Source of the DNA: Diatrype stigma
Lineage: Eukaryota > Ascomycota > Sordariomycetes > Xylariales > Diatrypaceae
Assembly: GCA_022225965.2 (NCBI GenBank)
Contig: JAKJXP020000065.1
Coordinates: 8,660-72,659 of the forward strand
Reading direction: 5' to 3'
Length of the DNA: 64,000 nt
A model generated the notes under the pieces. That model had not been told where the DNA came from and did not search any database. It was given only the letters and a program-made list of their open reading frames with translations. Both the position numbers and the translations under genes were made by a program. Position 1 is the stretch's first letter. Each line of letters begins with the position of its first letter. Shown here one piece after another: positions 55,941-64,000 of this stretch.

Positions 55941-58900
55941 TTCGCATCCGAGCCGAAGTAGTTCGATCGATCGTTTCGAAGCTGGAGATTCCTTGTGATA
56001 AGAAAGCGATGAGAGAAAATAGCTAGCTGGCGTTGGTGAGGTCTGAGAGGAGATGGTATAGGCAGAGCCTGTGTATCGTGTGATTTGAGGATCTCAAGCA
56101 AGGCAATAAACAACAAAGGGGAATGGTATTTAGAACTATGGAATCAATTTGGAATCTGGTAGATTGATTATCCTGCCCTGACAGCTTGGAGAAATGATTG
56201 AAACGAGAGACTGGCAAGGCAGTGAGGGAGGCGCAGCAGTTTAGTTGCCCCTCATCGGCCCTCATCCCCAGGAGTTGAAGGCAGGGCGGACTTTTTGCTA
56301 CTTGACACTGCCATGCAGGGTGCCCAACGAACTGAATTATGTTTATCAACCTATTAGACCTTGTGTCTCTTCAGCCAGGGCGTGGCAGTCCTGTCCATGT
56401 AATATATAGAAGTGTATGCGGTACGAGTGAGATTATCGTAGGCTGTACGGCCTCGCAGAACCAACTGTCTCTCAATTGGCCTCAATCAGCAATGCGATTT
56501 GGCAGATACACAGAGCGAACATGATTTAGGGGGCGTTACCTAGTTACATATAGGCAGACTTCAACGGTTCCGTCCTCCTCACTCCACCTTACCCCTTTCG
56601 TTTTTACAGTATACATGACTTCTCTCTACAACAAGTCCAGTTCTCATTCCGCATTAATACTGATGTTTTTACTCAAGCCTACTAAGCTGGTAATTTGGTC
56701 CGTTCTCCTGATGATGTAGTGTTACCTTGTATATCTCTGGGGGGTTGTCGCAATAATATATACAGGAACTAACCTGTGTAGATAGGGGGCCCTGGGTTAC
56801 TTGATACAGCAGAATACGGGCACTTACTAGGTAGTGGCTTGGCACCCATCATAGGAGCAAACTGACGCTTGCAATGTATAGGGGGGAATCTTGCGAAACA
56901 GTGCTCAAGTAACTACTTGCAAGCAGCATACGGTATGGAATACTTATAGAGTTGTTCTTGTTATCCTCCTGAAGACATGATGTCATTTGATAGTTCCGGG
57001 TTGTGACTTGAGCCTTGTCCAGTCAATTACTCTGCATGCCTGCAACTTGCCAGCTTGCATACAATTGAAGCTTCCTGGACGAGCGAACATCTTCCCTTTC
57101 TCTTTGACAGACGCTGTGATTCGGTGTCACGGAACACAATTCTAGGCTTCTGCGTGAGCCCATGCTTACCTGCATAGATACCTACTTGGTACCTATGTAT
57201 GTACCTAGTCATCGCTTCAGTCCATCTACTTGAAGTGGTACACTGGCAGCTGGCCGTGTTCTGAATGGCTGAATGGGTAGGCAGGTATCATGACATCACG
57301 AGCAATTGCTGGATGACTTGCAGGCGCACCACATGCCAACATGAACTTGATCGCAAGTGCCCAACCAACCGATAATTTCTGGCCATTGCCGCGTGTTATG
57401 GCTGACGTAGAACATATTCTTCACTACCTACCTAATTATCAACTCCCGGGTTGTACATACGTGTAAAGAGATACCTACCTAGGTACCTTAGATGGGCTGG
57501 ATCTGGCTGTGAATGTTTCTGTCCAGTGCTGTCTTATGCCTATAAGTTCGGTATTGGAAGTAACTGCCATTACGAAGCATTGATGGATGTTCCAGCGTCT
57601 GAGACGTGTATATTGACTCGTCCTTATCGCTATATTGCAAACCACCAGACGTTCTATCCAACCATAAGACCTCCAGCTGTAGACTGATGACTTACCTCGT
57701 TTCACCTTTGCCCGAAGCGTATCGTCTTTTTTGCTTCCTAACATCAAGTTCTGGAATTTTGACAAGAGCTGTAGATGTATCTAGTAACACTCTTGTATAG
57801 CGTGGGCCATATTCTTTTATAACCATTTCTGTTCTCTTTTACAACTGCCATCACCATCATTATCACGATTCACAACTTTGTTAGCACCACCATCGTTACC
57901 ACACTGCTGCTACACCGTCATCATCGATCTAAGGCTTCGGTTCCTGTAAGCACTGGCATCGTCATTGCTATCACCGAGAGGATCCCTGCCCGACCAGACA
58001 GCCAGACCAGGCACCGGACACCAGGTTTGTGGCTTCATTCTCCTTAAGCTTAGGCGCCTATTCGCCTATTCCATTTCAAGCCCCCTATTGTCTTGGCTGC
58101 CCCACCACCTGCTAACCTGGAAGTATCCATGGTGGATGTAAACACCCCGCCTGCTGTCGGAATTAGCTGGAGCTAAACACGCGCACTTGCATGGTGCGCG
58201 TGCCGTTCGCAGCCTCAACTCCCACCTTGACTGGAAGTACCTAAATACCTACATAAGTACGTACAATACCTGAAGGTTCCAGTGGCAGTCAGTGGGCAGG
58301 AGATGCGCTCTCAATTGATTTCAGCTCATTGCAGCCTACATACGAAGGTAGCGGCCAAAAGTCTGCGGACTGCTCTACTTTCCCTTACAGTTTGTTGAAT
58401 CACTGTTACGTACAGTATACATAACGTTTAGCTTGCCAGCACTAGGCTTGGGGAGGTAAGTGGCCTAAGCCCCCTGAAGATATTCCATTTCAGCATAAGT
58501 CTTAGGCCCGTGATAGGGCGCAGCTTAGTTGCCGTACGCTAATACATCCTTAGAGCAAAGTATACTGTTTATTTCTTGAAACAACCGTACTGTATCTGAT
58601 CGTCAAGCCGTCCGCAGACTTTTGGCCGCTACCTTCGTACACAACTAGTACATATACATACATACATACCACATCCACCTACCTACTAGGTACCTATTCT
58701 GCTATTGACGTTCACTTCACATCACACAGTCGCATTGCACAGCCTGCCTATTCATTCGTTTATTGCTGTCTGGCAGGTCTCTCGTACAGATTCCCTTAGG
58801 GTTCTTGATAGTTACTGATAGTTGCTAAACCTCTAGCATCCGAGCTATCAAACTCAAAGTCCAGAATTCAGAATTCAGCATTCGACATTCAGCGTTGGGT

Positions 58901-59292
58901 CTTATTTGGATCTGGTTCCGGATCTGGTTTCGTGGGGTACTTCCAGGTTTCCTCATCATGGTTGCTGTCGCTACGGTTACTACATACAGCCGCCGCTACC
59001 AAAGAACTTAAATAATTCCTAACCCTTTGCGACGATTTCACGAGAATCCCAACAACACCTTTCCGACTCCGACGACGTCTGTGGGATTGCCTTCTGTCAA
59101 ATACCTATCCAACACGGCCTAACCAGAGACTATCTCATGAAACCCGTGTCGGATCTACTCCGTTACCTTCATTTCTCTCTCCCACCCGCCTTCATCCCTC
59201 ATCCTTTATCCCCATCCCTCATCCCTACCTCCGTCCCTACACCCCTCCAGCAATTTCATTCCTGACCGCACCACGTGCTCTGCATCGTCGCC
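55941..59292. other. 3.35-kb intergenic region with a MITE
   Basis: It separates the divergent ankyrin and J-domain genes. Besides the MITE at 58341-58639 it holds TACCTACCTAGGTACC-type motifs (57175-57205, 57470-57490, 58240-58265, 58675-58695). No supportable gene; frames are all under 100 codons. The last 600 nt, rich in CCCTC/CATCC, are the probable J-protein promoter and leader. Confidence 0.5.
58341..58639. mobile_element. 299-bp MITE with perfect 30-bp terminal inverted repeats
   Basis: The 30 bases at 58341-58370 (TACGAAGGTAGCGGCCAAAA, then GTCTGCGGAC) are the exact reverse complement of 58610-58639. The outermost TA on each side probably represents the TA target duplication, leaving 28-bp inverted repeats starting CGAAGG. 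The interior (about 240 bp) has no long frame. Size, TIRs and TA target fit a non-autonomous Tc1/mariner- or pogo/Fot1-type MITE. Perfect TIRs suggest recent activity or a young copy. No transposase source is in the window. Confidence 0.85.
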
Positions 59293-62200
59293 ATGCCGCA
59301 GTGGGATAAAACCCGCAATTACTATGCGGACATAGAATTGCCGGTCACTGCCACCAGCGATGAGATCAAGAGGCAGTATCGAAAACTGGGTAAGGCTGCT
59401 TCAACTGAACAACCGTACTCCTTCTATGCTGCTGCCGCTAACCTTCTGCTTGGCTTGTAGTCCTCCAATGGCATCCAGACCGAAACCGAGGCAACGAGAG
59501 ACAAGCGAACATAAAGTTCCAGAGTATCCAGTCCGCTTACGAGATTCTAGTCGATGAAAGGCTCAGAAGAGAATACGATGCTGCTCGCGGGGTGTTGAAA
59601 TCTCGGTATCCCATGTCATCCGGAGTGCGAGGAAACCCGTGGCAGGATGTGGGAAAGCAGTACCCTCGACCACCGACCCGAAACCCGCAACCCAACACAC
59701 AGCCTCGTCCTTCTGGTGCCCAGCGATATGCTACCGATTTTGGTGGTACTATGCCACGCGCAGGGGGGCATGGGAATGGCAATGCGACTAGAGATGACCA
59801 GCGCAATCACTACACGGCTTGGCAGAATATGAGATCGAGCGGCAGAGGCAAGACGAACCCACCACCGACCCCAGGTCGTGCGCCAACTTCGGCAACAAGG
59901 GATTCTCGGCAAGAGTCATCCAAGAAGCCAGAACCTACTTACGTCCCTCCAAGAACTGCCTCGCAGAAGCAGAAGGCTGAGGCTGCCTTTGGCTCTAGAA
60001 AGACTGGTTACGTGCCGAATTCGCCTGGACTTGGTGACGAGCCTCCCGTCACCAGCAAGAACTATTTTACTACGAGACATACGGACATCTTCGCGGAAGC
60101 GTCAGCAGATGCACCAGAAGCGTCACCATCACGTAACGGTGGATCACGGACCCAGCCTGATCCTCCTATCCCGGATCCCCTTGCTAGATTCAGAGATAGC
60201 TACATGGATAAGCGGCAGAGCTTTCCGTACCATTCAACTGGCGGAGAGAAAATAAGACTGGATGAGAATATAGGTCTTGGTCGGACTGCGAGCACACGAG
60301 CGCCCCCTCGAAAACCCGAGATGCCCGGCACTTTTCCACGACCCCGAAGTTCGAGCACGGCTTCTATCAACGTTAACATCGGCACTTCTAATGACGACAC
60401 CCCAGATACCCCTTCTCCCACGTTTGATTTTAGCACCAGCAGATCCGCTAATACCAAGACTACCAATGGAAACGTACCATTCCAACCTCAACCCAGCAAC
60501 TATTTCAAGTCAGACTTTGGCACTCAAGATACAGCTAAGCCCAGCAATGGTGTAAACTCTCCCAGCACACCAAGCAAGCGTAAGTTTATTCCACTATACA
60601 AAATCAGTGCCATTCTAACAAATCATAGCAGCTACAGCAACCGCCCAACCTACTCAAAGTGCTGGGCGCCCTTCAGTGTATGACCCCTCGTTCTGCGAAC
60701 CTTCTGCTTTCCCCCAAGAGTCAACCCCTTTCATGCAAAATCAGAAGCCACGTGGTGGCGAAAAGAATGGCCCCCGAACCCCGAATTGGTTGCAGTTTAT
60801 TACATCGAATCCACCGTCTCTGAAGAAGCCTTCAAGTACGAGTGATGAATCTTCATCGCCACAATTATTGCCTTTTGAAGAGTTTCAGCGAAGAGAAGTC
60901 GAGCGGCTTGTTCGCAGCAGACGCTCAGGCGAGCATGTCGAGGAGCGCGCATCGAGGGTGCAGAACACAAAGAAGCCGGTCGATGATGATCCCTCTGTCG
61001 TTGCTTCAGTAGCGAAAGATGCGAAAGATCCGAAAGCATTCACTAACTCTGCTTGCCCTCGTAGCTTCAAACTGCCGGTTGACCGAAATACTGATGCATC
61101 TACGAGCCGACTAGCAAGGGACAGCACGGAAAATATCAACACGAGCTTCGTGCAGGGCGACCCGACCGGGGACTGGCGTTTCACCGCAGGTAGCCCCGTA
61201 GCCAACGACGCGCAGCCGCAGTCGCCGTCCATGGCTCGGCCGATCCGCCGCCCTATTGCCAAGCCCAGGCCCGTCACTACGAATAACGTGCCGACAACAC
61301 AGAGTGTGCCGATGGCCCAAGGTATGCCAACAGCCCAGGGTGTTCCGACGTCTCAAGGTATCCCGGCGACCCAGAGTAATCCGACGGCCCAAACAACTTT
61401 CAAGGATACACCGAAACAAGGCTTCTCTGCCGGTGAGTGGAGTGAGAAGATAGGTTCTGAGCACTTTGTACCTCCCCTTGCAAACAGTGCTTCGACATCT
61501 CCCACTCGCCGGTCGAACTCCCGCAAGACTAGACCTCCCACTGTGAAGGCGACAGCCGGTACTGCTGGAATGGTCGACGATGACGAAAACGAAGGATGGC
61601 GAGATATCCCTCGGTCCCAGCCTGGAGGAGTTCCAGTCAGCACCGATAGCCCTCTTGCTATGGACATTGATAGCCCTCCTCCGGAACCTGCCGAGAGCAC
61701 CCTGAAGGTTCCTCAAACCAATGGTGCCCGTAACATTCCTGTCGAGCCAACTAGACCAGATTGGAGAGCAGGTGACGTGAACGCTGTACCCCCGAAGTCA
61801 GAGAGTCCTCCGCCAGATGTCAAGCCAGCCAAGAGACCTTTCACTGGTGTGAATACTAGCGCCCAGTCGAAACCAACGCCGGCAACCCAATTCCCTGTGC
61901 ATAATGGTGGATCGGAGGATACCGAGGAGTTTCGCACAACCCTGTCAGATCTGAAGAAGACAGAACCGTTCATCGACCCAACCCCTACCGGGCTCAAGTC
62001 GTTTGCTGATATGAAGTCAACATTACCTTTCGAGAGCCGAGCGTCGGAACAAGCTCCGATCGAAAAACCGAGCCGGCCCGCCTCACTCGAGTTCCCCGTC
62101 CCCCCCGTCGCACCCCGGCTCCCGCAGACGGCGGCGAAGTCAATCCGACCCAACATAGCCCAGTGGCGGAAGTACACCCAGGACTTCTTCAACTACATGG

Positions 62201-62445
62201 ACAAGTGGGAAGTGTTCAACGCTAAGGTCGTCGACCACTTCTCGACCCGCCAGAAGAACTTCGTGGTCCGCCGCCAGCAGTACGGCTTGGCCTGGCTCGG
62301 CAACCCCCAGGATAGTACCAACCTTGAGGACTACCTTACCGAGCTCCAGCAGGACCAGGAGGTCCAGAAGAAGTGGGTCGACGCCTGCAACACCCACGGG
62401 GTCAAGGTGCGCGAGTTCCAGGAGTTCCGGGACAAGGTCAAGTAG
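59293..62445 (+). CDS. large J-domain (DnaJ-like) protein
   Basis: Exons 59293-59389, 59461-60579 and 60629-62445 give about 1010 aa. The J domain occupies residues 8-75 (RNYYADIELPVTATSDEIKRQ, then WHPDRN with HPD at 37-39, and AYEILVDERLRREYD), split by the 71-nt first intron. It should stimulate an Hsp70, but no zinc-finger, Gly/Phe or C-terminal substrate domains of the DnaJ A/B classes are present, so it is a class C J-protein. The long middle is Ser/Pro/Thr-rich and presumably disordered, with six hexapeptide repeats of the VPTAQG type encoded at 61288-61395. The final 110 residues (IAQWRKYTQDFFNYMDKWEVF) look folded and conserved. Such single-J, long-tail proteins are typical of Pezizomycotina; the client is unknown. 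The second intron is 49 nt with a CTAAC branch. Confidence 0.88.
61288..61395 (+). repeat. 18-bp coding tandem repeat in the J-protein gene
   Basis: Six imperfect 18-bp units encode VPTTQS, VPMAQG, MPTAQG, VPTSQG, IPATQS and NPTAQT in frame, inside the disordered region. Copy number is likely to vary between strains. Confidence 0.85.
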
Positions 62446-64000
62446 GATTACCCCGTCCCTACGCTCCCGAGTCGCGCAGCAACAGCATACGCCTTGGGAA
62501 ATGCTGTTCCTCTTGCCTTCGCCCGGCGAGGAAGAGGTCCTCTATAAAGACCAATAATTCATTGGATGATTCTGACCAAAGGTGACTTTGTTGGGGAACC
62601 GAGGACCTTGTATCGCACTTTATTTGCTCTTCCTCTTTTGGTCCCGAGCTCGTTAACATAGCCGCCAACCGCCCAGGATGTGATATCTTGAATGGAAAGT
62701 TGGGGCAAACCGAGCAATCGCGAGTCACTTTTGGGATGGTGATGTCTAATATACTTGGGTACGACCAGCAGTGGCTGGACTCTTGTTTGACATCTGCCTA
62801 TCCCCAGGTCTGAAATAGTCATATGCTATGGTGGAGATGAGTTGTAGGATATAGGATATATGGAGAAGGGGGGGTGAAGAACGGCAGACGGCGTCATCGA
62901 CACCTTGCCTTGCCCCCAGGTCTTATGGATCTAGCTATCTCATATACCTGATGGTGTGCGTCCCCTTGTGGGCGTTTTATATACATCGGATGCTAAGAAG
63001 AACGGAACGCCGTTGTGTGCCCATAGGCTTCTTTGGCGAACAGACCGATGATCACTTCTCGACTATTATACCTCTTCACCACCTTCCATCTACCGGCAGG
63101 GACACATACACACATGCATATCATTATACGTGCAGCCTACTATCTCGCACTCTTGGTGAGAGGGGTCTAAGGGAAGCCATCGATATCGACTCTACCGCGC
63201 CCCGCCTTATTATACCCCAAATCACGGCATGGGGAAAGAGATGGGGATGGAAAGAAAGAGAGGATTATCAACAAACTGGCTAGCACGGTGCTAGAATGGT
63301 GTTTGGTCGTTTTCCTCCCGCCTTGGACGGTGCATCTGCATGGATGGATGGATGTATAGTTGGCTGGCTTGTGCTTACTTGCTTGATTGGTTGGTTGCAT
63401 GATACACAGGAGACGTGCAGGAAGCATGGATGGAATGTTCGTTTTCGAGTGCGGATAGCTAGATGATGGATAGATATTCGTCTTATCAGTTCCCCCCTCC
63501 CCCCCTCCACCCACCTGCCTCTTGATAATCGTATTGAAGTAAGGCCATCCCACAGATTTATTTTTATTGCCCAGCAGTGCAGTGAATTTATGCGTGTTAG
63601 GTGTTCAACAAGGCTTTGGCATATATCGCCGGAGAGCACCAATCGGAAGCTGTTCTTCTGCTTGGATAGATAACCCCAATATTTAGGTGACATGGGGGGT
63701 GATTGCAACCTATACGAATGTGAGAATCAGGCATATGGGGTAGGTTTAACAAGATAAAACCGGGCATCGGCACCCAATGTGCTTTTCGGCCCGAGTTGGG
63801 AATAGGATTGTTGTCCAGAGTCGCATTTTGTCTCTGGCTAGGAGTGAGTGTTGGTGGTATTAAATAATAGGAGGCCAAGTCTTAAAGTGGGGAGGGAACC
63901 CCTTTACTCAAGTATCTACATGCAGTCGGCGCTGCTTTCCTACAAAGCCACACAACACGGCAACATTGCAACATTGCAACAAAGTCTGTTACAACACGCC
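62446..64000. other. right-edge intergenic region
   Basis: 1.55 kb beyond the J-protein stop without a supportable gene. A GGATGGATGGATG microsatellite lies near 63340-63355, and a short tandem CAACATTGCAACATTGCAACA lies near 63960-63980. A gene may begin beyond the window. Confidence 0.5.

Overview
The window is nuclear DNA of a filamentous ascomycete (Pezizomycotina, most likely Sordariomycetes). The support is short GT-AG introns (mostly 49-130 nt) with CTAAC/CTGAC-like branch sites, GC-rich coding sequence, proteins such as phocein/MOB3, INCENP, a Zn2Cys6 regulator and a STAND-type N-terminal domain joined to ankyrin repeats, and intergenic DNA full of short TACCTA/TAGGTA motifs. I see no bacterial, organellar, rDNA or telomeric sequence. 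The species cannot be named from this alone. All exon coordinates were assembled by hand from reading frames, splice signals and family knowledge.

Layout. 1-3.9 kb: a 97-base C run at the edge, a tRNA-related SINE-like remnant, and a small ankyrin protein (+). 3.9-5.3 kb: PEX7, the peroxisomal PTS2 receptor (+). 6.7-10.4 kb: SMC2, the condensin ATPase (-), divergent from a Cue1-like ER ubiquitin factor (+, 11.8-12.7 kb). 14.0-15.1 kb: an unrecognised protein with one membrane segment (-). 16.6-19.0 kb: a mitochondrial DEAD-box helicase of the Mss116 type with a long glycine-rich tail (+). 21.9-24.6 kb: a five-exon Zn2Cys6 transcription factor (-). 24.6-34.1 kb: about 9.4 kb with no supportable gene, holding a 70-bp palindrome and small tandem repeats. 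34.1-35.8 kb: a membrane-anchored MOSC protein (+). 36.9-39.2 kb: MOB3/phocein (-), followed in the same frame, past a single TAG, by a further 214 open codons. 40.2-41.7 kb: a ZNG1/COBW GTPase (+). 41.7-43.4 kb: an AT-rich island with a 19-bp tandem repeat. 43.4-46.4 kb: NOT2 of CCR4-NOT in eight coding exons (+). 48.2-52.5 kb: INCENP/Sli15 (+). 53.1-55.9 kb: a STAND-type N-terminal domain plus ankyrin protein (-). 58.3-58.6 kb: a 299-bp MITE with perfect 30-bp terminal inverted repeats. 59.3-62.4 kb: a large J-domain protein (+).

The genes do not form an operon or a metabolic cluster. Most are housekeeping genes with separate roles: chromosome segregation (SMC2, INCENP), organelle biology (PEX7, Mss116-like, Cue1-like), RNA decay and transcription (NOT2), signalling scaffold (MOB3, a STRIPAK subunit) and metal handling (ZNG1, MOSC). 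The two ankyrin genes and the transposon-like pieces are the accessory part. The observations most worth checking are the in-frame stop and open extension of MOB3, the intact MITE, the STAND-type ankyrin protein, and the tRNA-related repeat near the left edge.
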